Assembly (NCBI GenBank): GCA_963783945.1
Contig: CAWAPS010000024.1
Location: 620,001-684,000 of the forward strand
Direction: 5' to 3'
DNA length: 64,000 bases
DNA from: CAWAPS01 sp963783945
GTDB lineage: Bacteria > Actinomycetota > Acidimicrobiia > Acidimicrobiales > Palsa-688
Every line of letters begins with the position of its first letter. Positions within the stretch are counted from its first letter, which is position 1. The translations under genes were made by a program, and so were the position numbers. The notes under the pieces were generated by a model that searched no databases, was not told the DNA's origin, and was given only the letters and a program-made list of their open reading frames with translations. This document shows positions 46,108 through 54,882 of the stretch, in pieces.

Positions 46108-47405
46108 GACGCGGCTCCACCGGCGGGCGCAGCGCCGTTCGGATTCACGAGGCTCGCTCGGACCAAGACGGGCGCGGCCGCCACGATCCCGACCGCCGTT
46201 GCGGTCCCGAAGATCAGGAGCGTGACCCGCGGGCTCGCATGTTCGAGCACCAAGGCCACGCCGATCACCGGGATGGACACACCGCCGTAGCCGGCGGTGT
46301 AGACAGTGGCCACTGCGCCCGCCCGATCGTCTGCGTTCGAGATGGAGATGACCGTGGCCAGGCTGGCCCGGAACACGGCGCCGACGCCGATGCCCGCGAT
46401 CACCCCGCTGACCAAGAACAAGGTGAGGCTCGGCGGGGATGTCCACGCCGAGATGACCAACAGGGACAGCCCAGCCAGAATCGGGGCAATCCCCAACCGG
46501 AAGAGCCGGTGCGGTGGCCAGGCCGAGGTCAACAGCTGGGTCACGGCGCCGGCACCGAAGGTAAGAAACACGGTCAAGCCGATCAGGTCCGGCGACGAAT
46601 CGTGAACCAGCGCGGCCAAGAAGGTGCCCGTCAACGCTACGAAGAGGCCGCTCACCGCGAATCCCGTGAACGCACCCGTGATGGAGGCGACGAACGCGCC
46701 CCGTCCGGAGGAGGGAATCTTCAGGCGCTGAGGGGCATAGCGCGGCAGAGGATGTCGTGCGGGATGGCCTTCGGGGGTGAAATAGACGCCGATCGCCGAA
46801 ATCACGATGGCGCAGAAGAAGACCATGTAAGGCAGCGTCAGGGCGTGCGAGGCGAAATGAGCCAGCAGCCCGGCGATGAGCGGGCCGAGGGCGAGTCCGC
46901 CCAGGTTGCCGATGACGGCCACGGTGCTGGCCCGGCGCGAAACAGCGGACTTGGGCTCCGCGTCGAGGTCGGTCAGGTAGGCCGTCGCGGTGGCCACCGT
47001 CACCCCGATGGCCACTCCCGTGAGCACCCGTCCGACGAGCAGGCCCGGCAATGACTTCCAGAACACGAAGATGGCCGATGCGGCTGCCCCGACCACGAGC
47101 GCCGGCACCAGGACGGCTCGCCTGCCGTACCAGTCGGAGATGTGCCCGGCCAGCAGGAGACTCACGACGATGCCCCCGGCGTAGACCGCATAGACGATCG
47201 TGATCGTGAGCGAGGAGAGATGATCACGCTCGGCGTAGAGACCGTAGAGGGAACTCGGCGCTGTCGAGAAGGCCGACACACACAGCACCGAGGTGGCCAC
47301 GACCCAGAATCCGACTGGGCGCGACAGCCGCCACGGTCCCCTGGGGCCTGTCGAAGCGACGTCCGAGCCGTTCAGCGCCTCCGCTGCGTCCAACCGTGCC
47401 ACCAA
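46104..47405 (-). CDS. MFS transporter
   Basis: 433 aa, 12 predicted helices. LLAGHISDWYGRRAVLVPAL is the MFS motif A between TM2 and TM3; GRVLTGVAIGVTVATATAYL is TM4. The central loop (EGHPARHPLPRYAPQRLKIP) separates two 6-TM halves. Likely an exporter of the sugar/drug type. First gene of an operon with the flavoprotein (4-bp overlap) and the aldo-keto reductase; the trio suggests efflux plus reduction of a toxic compound. Confidence 0.9.
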   Translation of the reverse strand: MVARLDAAEALNGSDVASTGPRGPWRLSRPVGFWVVATSVLCVSAFSTAPSSLYGLYAERDHLSSLTITIVYAVYAGGIVVSLLLAGHISDWYGRRAVLVPALVVGAAASAIFVFWKSLPGLLVGRVLTGVAIGVTVATATAYLTDLDAEPKSAVSRRASTVAVIGNLGGLALGPLIAGLLAHFASHALTLPYMVFFCAIVISAIGVYFTPEGHPARHPLPRYAPQRLKIPSSGRGAFVASITGAFTGFAVSGLFVALTGTFLAALVHDSSPDLIGLTVFLTFGAGAVTQLLTSAWPPHRLFRLGIAPILAGLSLLVISAWTSPPSLTLFLVSGVIAGIGVGAVFRASLATVISISNADDRAGAVATVYTAGYGGVSIPVIGVALVLEHASPRVTLLIFGTATAVGIVAAAPVLVRASLVNPNGAAPAGGAAS

Positions 47406-47527
47406 GCAAGAATCCGCGCTTCCGAGCGTCTCGTCATCGCATGACCGAGTGATCCGAAGGCGCCAGGCGGGATGAATCGCACGTTCGAGCGATGCCGACG
47501 CGGCTCGCGGAGCACACAGTGGTAGCC

Positions 47528-47623
47528 ATGGACCGCCTCAAGGCTCAAGACCCCAAGATGGACGCCGAAGGCATCGCTTCGGAGACGACGCCCACCTGGT
47601 TGAGTCAGGACTCGACGTCATGA
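47528..47623 (+). CDS. Possible 31-aa leader ORF of the esterase
   Basis: MDRLKAQDPKMDAEGIASET and 11 more residues, ending in a TGA that overlaps the esterase ATG (ATGA). Small size gives no family signal. The tight overlap suggests translational coupling, but chance is possible. Confidence 0.3.
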   Translation: MDRLKAQDPKMDAEGIASETTPTWLSQDSTS

Positions 47624-48261
47624 CACACGTGATGGTGCTGCCCGGCGGGGGCTACGCCGAGCACGCAGCCCACGAAGGTGAGCCGATCGTCGAATGGCTC
47701 AGAGGGCTCGGCTTCGAAGCCACTGTGTTCCGCTACCCACTGCGAGTCCGGCACCCGGTACCCCTGCACGCCCTCCAGGCAGAGATCCGAAGGCTGCGAC
47801 AAGACGGGGTCACCCGGGTAGGGCTGGTGGGGTTCTCTGCTGGCGGCCACCTCGCTGGCATGGCGGCGCTGACCTCAGAGACCGGATCGTACGAGCGGAT
47901 CGATTTTGCCGTTCTTGGCTATTCGATCACCTCCATGGAGACAGAAACCTACCGACCGGCACGCGTGATCCTCCTCGGAGAGGACGCGAGTCCCGAGGTC
48001 CGCCACGCCACGTCCCTCGACGCCATGGTGACTCCGTCGGCGCCGCCGTTCTTCATCTGGCACACCGCCGAGGACGCATACGTTCCGCCGGAACACACCT
48101 ACCGGCTGGCCCGGGTTCTCGCCGCCAACCAAATCCCTCACACCGTCCACGTCTACCCGCATGGCCCCCACAGTCTGGGCCTAGCCAAAGGGAGCGGGCA
48201 GCCCGAGACCTGGACGGCATTCGCCGCGTCGTGGATCGCCGAACAAAGCAGCCCGCGCTAA
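47620..48261 (+). CDS. Alpha/beta hydrolase, BD-FAE/acetylesterase-like
   Basis: 213 aa. VMVLPGGGYAEHAAHEGEPI is the HGGG-like oxyanion loop of the hormone-sensitive-lipase/BD-FAE esterases; GLVGFSAGGHLAGMA holds the nucleophile Ser; TAEDAYVPPEH the acid; YPHGPHSLGLA the His. Triad complete. Likely a small cytosolic carboxyl esterase acting on acetylated compounds. Converges with the LAL regulator gene. Confidence 0.9.
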   Translation: MTHVMVLPGGGYAEHAAHEGEPIVEWLRGLGFEATVFRYPLRVRHPVPLHALQAEIRRLRQDGVTRVGLVGFSAGGHLAGMAALTSETGSYERIDFAVLGYSITSMETETYRPARVILLGEDASPEVRHATSLDAMVTPSAPPFFIWHTAEDAYVPPEHTYRLARVLAANQIPHTVHVYPHGPHSLGLAKGSGQPETWTAFAASWIAEQSSPR

Positions 48262-48284
48262 TCGGGTCGAGACGAAGGACCGAT

Positions 48285-51083
48285 TCAGGATGTCTGCTCT
48301 TGGACGAAGCGCGTCAACTGCACCCTCGAGTTGATCCCGAGCTTCTCGAAAACGTGTCGGAGATGGGTATTGACGGTATGCGGACTGAGAAAGAGTGCAG
48401 CCGCAATCTGGCGATTCGTGCGTCCTTCGGCGGCTAGGCGGGCGACGTTGATCTCGGGTTCTGTGAGTGCCGCCCAACCCGTCTTGGGCCGAGTGTTAAC
48501 TGCATAGCGACGACGCACCCCGAGACGGCGGAGCCGGCCTCGGATACGGGCTGAGTCCCACTCGGCCCCGACGCGAGTGGTGATTGACAGCGCCTCATCG
48601 AACGACGCCACGGCAGATTCGGTGTCGCCGCCGCCGACACGCACACGACCCAGGTCCTCGAGCGCCGAGGCGTACGCCAGCGGGCGCGGTCCATCTCGAT
48701 AGAGGTCGACAGCGACCTCGAGATCCGTGGCGGATTCGAACCAGATGCCGCGGGCGTGCGCTGCAGCCGCTCGGCAAGAAGACACCTGTGGATTCAGGGC
48801 AGCCCTTCGTTCGGCCAAAGCGATGGCGTGTTCGGCGAGTTCCAGGTCGGAGGCAGCGGCGGCAATCCGAACTCGTTCGGCGTCGTCGGTGACCTCGTGC
48901 GGAAAGAGCGGGAACATCGAAAGGCGCTCATCGAGGCCTTTAAAGGACAGCCACTCGTGCGCCGCCATGGGATTTCCCTGGGCGAGGGCGAGCTGAGCCT
49001 GGTACCACATCGCTTGGTTGGACACGCTCGGAGCATCTGCATTGAGCATGACCTTGGCGACCTCGCCGACCTCGAGGGCTTCTCGTTCATCCCCGGTATG
49101 GATCTTGAGCTTTCCTAGCGCTACGACGGCCGGGGCGTGGAGAGGGCCCGCGGCGCGGTGCGCGTCCGCCACACTGAAACGCCCCTCCAGGGCCGTCGCG
49201 GCATCGGCCAGGTTCCCGACCTGAAGAAGCTGGCGACCCCTGGTCGTCTCGAAGGTACGCAGCGCCCAGTTCTGCCGGTCCCTCTGCGCGGCGAGGGCGC
49301 CGTCGCCGACCACCTCGAGTGCCTCGTCCAAACGATCGAGTGCCTCGAGGACCCACGAGCGGAACATCAAGAGCAGGCGGGCCCGGGCGTCTTCACGACC
49401 GCCATGATCTCGACGCTCTGCCTTTAGGACCGTGCTCAGCGCGCCATCGAAGTCCAGGACCTGGTACTCGATTCCTGACTCGGGCAACTCGAATGCCATC
49501 CAACAGGCTTCGTCAGAACTCGCGTAGGCGGCCTCTCGTGCCTTGGGCTGGATGGCAATCGCCTCTTCGGTCCGTCCGGCCACGGTCAGGCTGTGCAGCA
49601 AGGAGGCCCACAACCACGCGGTCAAGTCCGTGTCCAGGCCCGGAAGGGCAAGCCCGGCTCGGGCCGCGTCGGCTCGGACTTCGGGGGAGATGTCGAACAT
49701 GGTGGCGACGCTAAGGCGGACCCGGGCCTCTTCTGCCGCCGGCAACGTGCTGCGAAGTGCGGCGTCGGCGAAGCCTTTGCCCTCCTCGGCGAGCCCCGCC
49801 GCAAAGAGGGAGAGGACGCGTTGAGCCACGAGAGCGCCACGGAGGGGATGACGCTCCGGCGCGAGCTCGAGCCCGCGCTCGGCAAGCGAGGCCGCACCCG
49901 CGGGGTCGGACAAGGCGAGCTCTCGGGTGGCCTTGAGCACAGTCTCGATCGCCACGTCGTCTCCTGGCTCCGCGCTCTGGGCGAGCTGGAGCGCCACTTC
50001 CGTCGGGAGGGCACCTCGGGCGAGCAGCACGTCCGCACCTTGGCGATCCAGTCCCCGCCGGACCGGAATCGGCAAGCCGGCACGGGCCGCTTCTCGGATG
50101 AGATCGTGACGGAAGGTCAGGCGATCCCCGTCCTCGATGAAGACATCCGCTTCGAGAAGTTCGGTCACCGGGTCAACGAGGTCGCCTACCGACAAAGACG
50201 TAATGGCGGCGAGGTCGTGGAGCGTGAAGCGAAGGCCGAGGCTCGATGCGAAAGTGGCCACGCGGCCCCCGACCGGTGAGAGGCGGGCGAGCCGACCCCT
50301 GATCCCCTCGCTCTGGACCCCCGGCTGGCCGTCCCCGACGAGGATGGCGCGACCCGACTCGTACCTGAGCACCGAGTCGTCTTGGAGCCCCTGCAGGAAC
50401 TCCACCAACAAGAACGGGTTCCCCTTCATCCGATCCGCCCGCTGCAAGAGGTCATCGTCTGGTTGGGCGCCCAGGACATCGGCCGCGACCAGCGCCACGG
50501 CCTCGCGCTTGAGCGGCCCAAGGCTGATATGCGCTGCGCCGCCGTCGATCAGATCAGACTTCGCCTCCTGCACCGGCGCGAGACCTTGGTTCGGGCGAAA
50601 GGCCAGGATCCATGCCACCGGAAGCGAGGCAAGTCGTGGCCCGAGCTGCCGTATCGCTACCGCGCAAGTGGCTCCCGCCCAGTGCAGGTCATCGAGGCAG
50701 ATCATGATCGGAGACTGCAGTGCCGCTTCCTCGATCACCGACTGCAAGTCCTGGATTAGCCAGAACATGAACTCGGGGGACGCGTGGGAGTCATCTAGGG
50801 CACGTCGGTCAGCCAACGGCGACGGGCCCTCGAAAAGCGCGTCGAACAGAGCTTCGAGTTCGGTCGGACCCGTCCGGTATGGCTCGAGGACGCCTCGACC
50901 CGCGCGAAACCCCAGATCGCCTGCCAACTGCATCGAGGCATCGATGAGCTTGGTCTTGCCCACCCCCGCGCTGCCTTCGATCACGATAGCTCCGCCCGTT
51001 CCCGCACTGACCTCTCTGAGCCGATCTTCGATGACGGCCAGCTCGTCTTGGCGACCCCGAAGAGGCAGGAACCCGACGGTCAT
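48285..51083 (-). CDS. LAL-type (large ATP-binding LuxR) regulator
   Basis: 932 aa, normal length for the MalT/LAL group. An N-terminal AAA ATPase has Walker A EGSAGVGKTKL (about 36-46) and Walker B ICLDDLHWAG. TPR-like helices fill the middle (about 400-820). The C-terminus is a LuxR HTH: LTEPEINVARLAAEGRTNRQ, IAAALFLSPHTVNTHLRHVF. It should be an ATP-dependent activator sensing a small molecule. It overlaps the stop of the upstream TetR gene by 4 bp, so both are one transcript. Confidence 0.93.
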   Translation of the reverse strand: MTVGFLPLRGRQDELAVIEDRLREVSAGTGGAIVIEGSAGVGKTKLIDASMQLAGDLGFRAGRGVLEPYRTGPTELEALFDALFEGPSPLADRRALDDSHASPEFMFWLIQDLQSVIEEAALQSPIMICLDDLHWAGATCAVAIRQLGPRLASLPVAWILAFRPNQGLAPVQEAKSDLIDGGAAHISLGPLKREAVALVAADVLGAQPDDDLLQRADRMKGNPFLLVEFLQGLQDDSVLRYESGRAILVGDGQPGVQSEGIRGRLARLSPVGGRVATFASSLGLRFTLHDLAAITSLSVGDLVDPVTELLEADVFIEDGDRLTFRHDLIREAARAGLPIPVRRGLDRQGADVLLARGALPTEVALQLAQSAEPGDDVAIETVLKATRELALSDPAGAASLAERGLELAPERHPLRGALVAQRVLSLFAAGLAEEGKGFADAALRSTLPAAEEARVRLSVATMFDISPEVRADAARAGLALPGLDTDLTAWLWASLLHSLTVAGRTEEAIAIQPKAREAAYASSDEACWMAFELPESGIEYQVLDFDGALSTVLKAERRDHGGREDARARLLLMFRSWVLEALDRLDEALEVVGDGALAAQRDRQNWALRTFETTRGRQLLQVGNLADAATALEGRFSVADAHRAAGPLHAPAVVALGKLKIHTGDEREALEVGEVAKVMLNADAPSVSNQAMWYQAQLALAQGNPMAAHEWLSFKGLDERLSMFPLFPHEVTDDAERVRIAAAASDLELAEHAIALAERRAALNPQVSSCRAAAAHARGIWFESATDLEVAVDLYRDGPRPLAYASALEDLGRVRVGGGDTESAVASFDEALSITTRVGAEWDSARIRGRLRRLGVRRRYAVNTRPKTGWAALTEPEINVARLAAEGRTNRQIAAALFLSPHTVNTHLRHVFEKLGINSRVQLTRFVQEQTS

Positions 51084-51643
51084 GGCTGCCCCCGAATCAA
51101 GTCCCTCAGTGTGCTGGCTACTTCGTCGAACGAGACTCTGCTCTGCTCGGCCCGGGAGAGGACGACCGCCCCTTCAGTCGCGGCGATCGTGACCGCGGCC
51201 ATCCGGTGCGCCGATTCCTCTGACACGCCCCCAGCGACGAAGAGTCCTGCGAGCTGGTCGGTCCAGGTCTGGAAGATGGCGCCGACGTGTTCGAGGATGT
51301 CGCCCTCGGGACCGGCGACCGTGACGGATACGACCGCACATCCAGCACTCAGCTTGGAGTAGTCGAGGAGTGCTTGCCAGAGGGTGAGGAAACGCTCGAG
51401 GACCTCAAGAGCGCTCTGTCCACGTGTCGCCTCCATCGCCGCAAGAGCCCGCCCGCTGGCCCGATCCAGTGCCGCATGGAGCAGCTCGGACTTACCTCCC
51501 GGGAAGTGGTGGTACACCGATCCTCGGGGAGCATTCGCGACGGCCAGGACCTCTTTGAACGACGTGCCCTCGACGCCCTGGGTGGCCAAGAGAATCACGG
51601 CCCCGTCGACCATGTTCGAACGTACGCTCTCGCGTGGGCTCAC
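51080..51643 (-). CDS. TetR-family regulator coupled to the LAL gene
   Basis: 187 aa. HTH: GAVILLATQGVEGTSFKEVL then AVANAPRGSVYHHFPGGKSE, the YHHFPGGK(S/E) form of the LmrA/YxaF-type TetR regulators. The ligand domain has FVAGGVSEESAHRMAAVTI. Overlaps the LAL gene, so repressor and activator share a transcript, and probably autoregulates through the inverted repeat upstream. Confidence 0.9.
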   Translation of the reverse strand: MSPRESVRSNMVDGAVILLATQGVEGTSFKEVLAVANAPRGSVYHHFPGGKSELLHAALDRASGRALAAMEATRGQSALEVLERFLTLWQALLDYSKLSAGCAVVSVTVAGPEGDILEHVGAIFQTWTDQLAGLFVAGGVSEESAHRMAAVTIAATEGAVVLSRAEQSRVSFDEVASTLRDLIRGQP

Positions 51644-51693
51644 TCGTTCTCCCCGGGTACGCGGAACCGGCGTTCACCCTCCATGACTGGAAT

Positions 51694-51713
51694 ACTATGC
51701 AAGGTTCCATAGT
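51694..51713. promoter_or_regulatory. Candidate operator of the TetR-LAL operon
   Basis: ACTATG and CATAGT are perfect inverted 6-mers separated by 8 nt, 51 bp upstream of the TetR start. YxaF/LmrA-type repressors bind similar AT-rich repeats. Confidence 0.5.
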
Positions 51714-51959
51714 TCTGCCCAGTCTATGCAGGTCGTCATACAACGGGTGGAGCAACTCCAGCAAGCACCTCCGTCGGCGATAAGCGCGTTCCAGCCGGCG
51801 ATCAGTGACGCGGCAGTTCCGGGATTTGGGGACGTCGCGTCGGAGCGTTATGCCCCCCCCGACCTCGAACGCCCTATCCGTCGTTCGTTCGGGGTGATCT
51901 GAAAGGGGTCGGCTGCCACTTACTGGGTGCATGTTCAGGCGTACCTGGACGGCACTTCA
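51714..51959. other. Interval between the TetR genes
   Basis: Short region downstream of the second TetR gene. A sequence starting GCCGGCGATCAG at about 51796 resembles the start of the dispersed repeat, but the rest does not align well. No gene. Confidence 0.4.
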
Positions 51960-52625
51960 TTAGGTGTGTGAGTCCGTCAGCTCGGCGAGTGCGCCTGCGA
52001 GGAGCCATCGACCGGCGTCTAGGAGTGTCTTTTTGGTTGCGGGTACGTCGAGCCCTACGGCGTCGGTGAGAGCGATCATGGCTTCGGTGCCGACGACGAG
52101 CCCCAGGACGTGGGCGATTCGATCGATGTCTTTATTGGGAAGTCGGCCCTGTAGGGGGTCGATGACCTTTCTGATCTGTTCGTTTCGCCGCCCCTGGCGG
52201 ATCGGAACCCGCTCGCTGTCGGGCGCGTCGGCCTGGCGAAACCATTGCTCTAGGGCGGTCTTGGCGATCCGCCGGTAGGGCACCTGATCGTCGAGCATCC
52301 GGAAACCGACGCTGCGGATAAGGGCCTCCAGCCGCGCCTGCGGGTCGCTTCCGGCGGCTTCGACTCGCCGCTCGGCCTCGGCCAAGGTCCCTTGATCGCC
52401 GAAGGCCTCATTGGAGGCCTCCCACCACAGGTCCTCTGCGGAAGAGAAGTATCGGTACGCGGTGGCGACCGAGACCAGCGCACGGTCGGCGGCCTCGGGC
52501 ATGGACGGCGGCTTACCCTCTCGGACCAGATCCGCCGCCGCCGTGAGCAGCGCCGTGCGGGTCCGGGTCTTCTGGTTCGTCCGCCCACCATTTCTGCGAG
52601 GGGCGACTTGACGTGAGAGAACCAT
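51960..52625 (-). CDS. TetR-family transcriptional regulator
   Basis: 221 aa from the ATG at 52625. TRTALLTAAADLVREGKPPS then ADRALVSVATAYRYFSSAED form the TetR HTH, with the YRYFSSAEDLWWEAS ending. The C-terminal domain is long (DDQVPYRRIAKTALEQWFRQ). Divergent from the SnoaL-like gene at 52685, with an inverted repeat overlapping its own start, so control of both is plausible. Confidence 0.88.
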   Translation of the reverse strand: MVLSRQVAPRRNGGRTNQKTRTRTALLTAAADLVREGKPPSMPEAADRALVSVATAYRYFSSAEDLWWEASNEAFGDQGTLAEAERRVEAAGSDPQARLEALIRSVGFRMLDDQVPYRRIAKTALEQWFRQADAPDSERVPIRQGRRNEQIRKVIDPLQGRLPNKDIDRIAHVLGLVVGTEAMIALTDAVGLDVPATKKTLLDAGRWLLAGALAELTDSHT

Positions 52626-52630
52626 CTCAC
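52613..52630. promoter_or_regulatory. Inverted repeat at the TetR start
   Basis: GTGAGAGAACCATCTCAC has perfect 6-bp arms around 6 nt and covers the TetR start codon. Binding here would block its own translation start region or the leaderless promoter. Confidence 0.45.
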
Positions 52631-52684
52631 AATAATAGCATCGACGCAAGACTAGAGGGCTTGCACGAACGAAGGGGTAAGTGA

Positions 52685-53098
52685 ATGGACCAGCACGAGA
52701 TGATCGCCACGGTCGAGCGGCACCTAAAGGCAGAGGGGGCCGGCGACGTCGACGGCGCGGTAGCCGTGTACACGGACGACATCGTCCACGACGCGGTGGG
52801 GTTTCCCGGCTCGCCCCGCACCGGCAAAGACGCGGCCCGGGACTTCTACCAGTTCTTGACCGCCAACTTCCGCACCGAAGGAGAGGAGCCTCTGAATAGG
52901 TTCTTCGACGGCGACACCATGATCCTCGAGCAGAACATGACCGGCACGGTCATCGGGGAGATGCTCGGCATCCCCGGCAACGGACGGCGAGTCACCTTCC
53001 GCATCCTCCACGTCTTCAGCTTCCGCGACGGGTTGATCAGCCGTGAGCAGGTCTGGATCGACAGCGGCGCCATCGTCGCCCAGCTCACCGCCTCCTGA
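52685..53098 (+). CDS. SnoaL-like polyketide cyclase / NTF2-fold protein
   Basis: 137 aa. MDQHEMIATVERHLKAEGAG and DVDGAVAVYTDDIVHDAVGF are the N-terminal helices of the NTF2-like fold, with a cone-shaped barrel; RRVTFRILHVFSFRDGLISR and EQVWIDSGAI the closing strands. Family enzymes cyclise polyketides or isomerise ketosteroids; others just bind ligands. Divergent from a TetR gene whose ligand may be the same. Confidence 0.88.
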   Translation: MDQHEMIATVERHLKAEGAGDVDGAVAVYTDDIVHDAVGFPGSPRTGKDAARDFYQFLTANFRTEGEEPLNRFFDGDTMILEQNMTGTVIGEMLGIPGNGRRVTFRILHVFSFRDGLISREQVWIDSGAIVAQLTAS

Positions 53099-53217
53099 CA
53101 CAAACCGTAGGTGCAGAACGACGACGACGCCCAGGTCATCGGACCACGCTAAATCGGCCTGCACCTTTTGACCAGGCTCAGACGGATCGTTGCGGCCCCG
53201 CCATAACGCGCGGCCGA

Positions 53218-53271
53218 GCCGGCGATAGGGGACATCGAGCTCCCACCGCTGGTCACGGCTTATTGGGGCGG
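53218..53271. repeat. Dispersed intergenic repeat, divergent copy
   Basis: Starts GCCGGCGATAGGGGAC and ends GGCTTATTGGGGCGGG; the ends match the other copies, the middle is shorter. Its end overlaps the stop codon of the VOC gene. Confidence 0.35.
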
Positions 53272-53631
53272 GTTTCGTCCGGCCACCATGAAGCGGTGCC
53301 CGTCCGGCGAGCGGATGCCGAACTCTTCCCGTCCCCACGGCTCCCGTCTCAGCTCCTTGCTGACTTCCGCACCGGCGCCTTTGGCCCGGGCGTAGTACGC
53401 CTGGATGTCGTCGACTTCGAGGTAGGCCACGTAGCTGTGATCGCCAATCTCGGAGGCAGGAGGGGTATCGGGGCATCGCCCGAGCATGAACTGGATCGAG
53501 CCTGACCGGCAGAACACCCAATTTCCGGGATCGACTTCAGCGGCCTGGCAGGCGAGAACCTGGCGGTACCACTCCGCCGAAGCCTGCAGGTCGTGAACTG
53601 CCAGGACGGGATTCGCAGCGACAATCTCCAC
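53260..53631 (-). CDS. VOC-family protein
   Basis: 123 aa. VAANPVLAVHDLQASAEWYR gives the first beta-alpha module, then VFCRSGSIQFMLG; YVAYLEVDDIQAYYARAKGA and FGIRSPDGHRFMVAG the second. This arrangement is that of bleomycin-resistance/glyoxalase-like proteins. The protein ends near the dispersed repeat. Two further VOC genes lie at 53726 and 63394. Confidence 0.85.
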   Translation of the reverse strand: MEIVAANPVLAVHDLQASAEWYRQVLACQAAEVDPGNWVFCRSGSIQFMLGRCPDTPPASEIGDHSYVAYLEVDDIQAYYARAKGAGAEVSKELRREPWGREEFGIRSPDGHRFMVAGRNPPQ

Positions 53632-53725
53632 GGACAGCAGTTTGGCTCACCCGAGGCTGGGGGCGGCATAGTCGAGTACCCGGCGTTAGGGGACGGCCTA
53701 CTGGGCAGACAGATACCCGCCAGTC

Positions 53726-54118
53726 CTAGCCCCGAGGTGCGAAGAACTCGAGTGCGATGTTGTCAGGGTCTCGAAAGGACAATGCCGAGTACCCGGGCGC
53801 GTCCACGATGCCACCGCTGGGGATGCCGAGTTCGCCTAGATGGTTTTCCCATGCTCTCAACTCATCACGGCTGGCACAGCCGAAAGCCAGATGATCGAGC
53901 CCCGGCCGGCGCTCGTTGAACGGCTCAGTGCTGCTCAAATCAGGGAACTGAGTTAGACCGACGATTGTGCCGCCCGTAAGCCAAGCGACACGCTGGAACG
54001 GACCTGTGTCCTCGTCAAGAATCGGGTCCGAGCCGAACAGGGCCTTGTACCAAGGAACACTCCGTTCGAGGCTCGTAACCGTTAGCGCCACGTGAGTAAT
54101 CGCAGGGAACTCAGGCAT
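53726..54118 (-). CDS. VOC-family protein
   Basis: 130 aa from the ATG at 54118, with CGGAGG upstream; the longer frame (to 54382) has no matching features. ITHVALTVTSLERSVPWYKA and LFGSDPILDEDTG start module 1; GLDHLAFGCASRDELRAWEN and LSFRDPDNIALEFFAPRG close module 2, with the metal-binding His and Glu in place. Follows the other VOC gene 94 bp away on the same strand; possible duplicated pair. Confidence 0.88.
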   Translation of the reverse strand: MPEFPAITHVALTVTSLERSVPWYKALFGSDPILDEDTGPFQRVAWLTGGTIVGLTQFPDLSSTEPFNERRPGLDHLAFGCASRDELRAWENHLGELGIPSGGIVDAPGYSALSFRDPDNIALEFFAPRG

Positions 54119-54666
54119 GTCTTGTCTGCACCTCCGGCAGGGAGCGATTGCCACGTCTTTGGCTGGCCACTCTCTGGGAATAGAAACTACCTGACAGGAC
54201 CAGTCCGCCGTCGCTAATGGAGGCCCCAGTTCCGGCGATAGGGGGTACCCCGCTTGGATTCTGTAGCTGTCCGTTAGGGGATAGTTGGACCGTCGGGGTG
54301 CGAGCGTGTCGGGCATCGATGGGTGACTGTCGACCAGGATTCCACGCTGGATCGGAGCGGGGTGTACGCTGGGTGCTGACACGATGGGTGATCCCGTAGC
54401 CGTGTTGGATCCTGCTCAGAGCATTGGCAGCCTCCGGGAGTGTTGCTCCGGACCTTGGCGACGCTGGCTTGGCAGATCGATCAGCGAGACGCCTGGTTCG
54501 GTAGGACGTCATTTTCCAGTTTTGTCGCCCTGTGCGGAACCGGCGCCTCCTCGGCTATGGGAGCGCTATGACAAGACCGAGCACGTTTTACCGCTGGAAC
54601 GTCGTGACCAAGACCGTCATCGAACACGGCCTGGGCGCTTCGGGCGCCGTGCATCAGGATCATCTC
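54119..54666. other. Gene-free interval
   Basis: 548 bp between the VOC gene and the chimeric relic. Frames on both strands lack domain marks. Confidence 0.4.
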
Positions 54667-54882
54667 ATGGGCACACCAAAGCAGAGTCGATTGGGGATCG
54701 AGTTGTCCAGGGTGGCCAAGTCCTACGGGACGGTCCGGGCGGTGCGCGGTATCGACCTGGCTGTCACGCCGAGCGAGACGGTGGCCCGTTCTCGGGCCGA
54801 ACGGCGCGTCGGGCTCACCAGCGTGCCCGGCGTCTGGGCAGCCGGCAACGTAGCCGACCCTCGTGCCCAAGTGGATACGTGA
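54667..54882 (+). pseudogene. Chimeric relic: ABC ATPase N-terminus joined to thioredoxin-reductase C-terminus
   Basis: The 71 codons start like an ABC exporter ATPase (IELSRVAKSYGTVRAVRGID, LAVTPSETVA) and stop just before the Walker A loop. The next residues in the same frame are RVGLTSVPGVWAAGNVADPR, the FAD-binding end of thioredoxin reductase. No intact domain remains. The TGA overlaps the GTG of the sensor kinase, so it may still drive coupled translation. A deletion fusing two genes is the simplest history. Confidence 0.7.
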
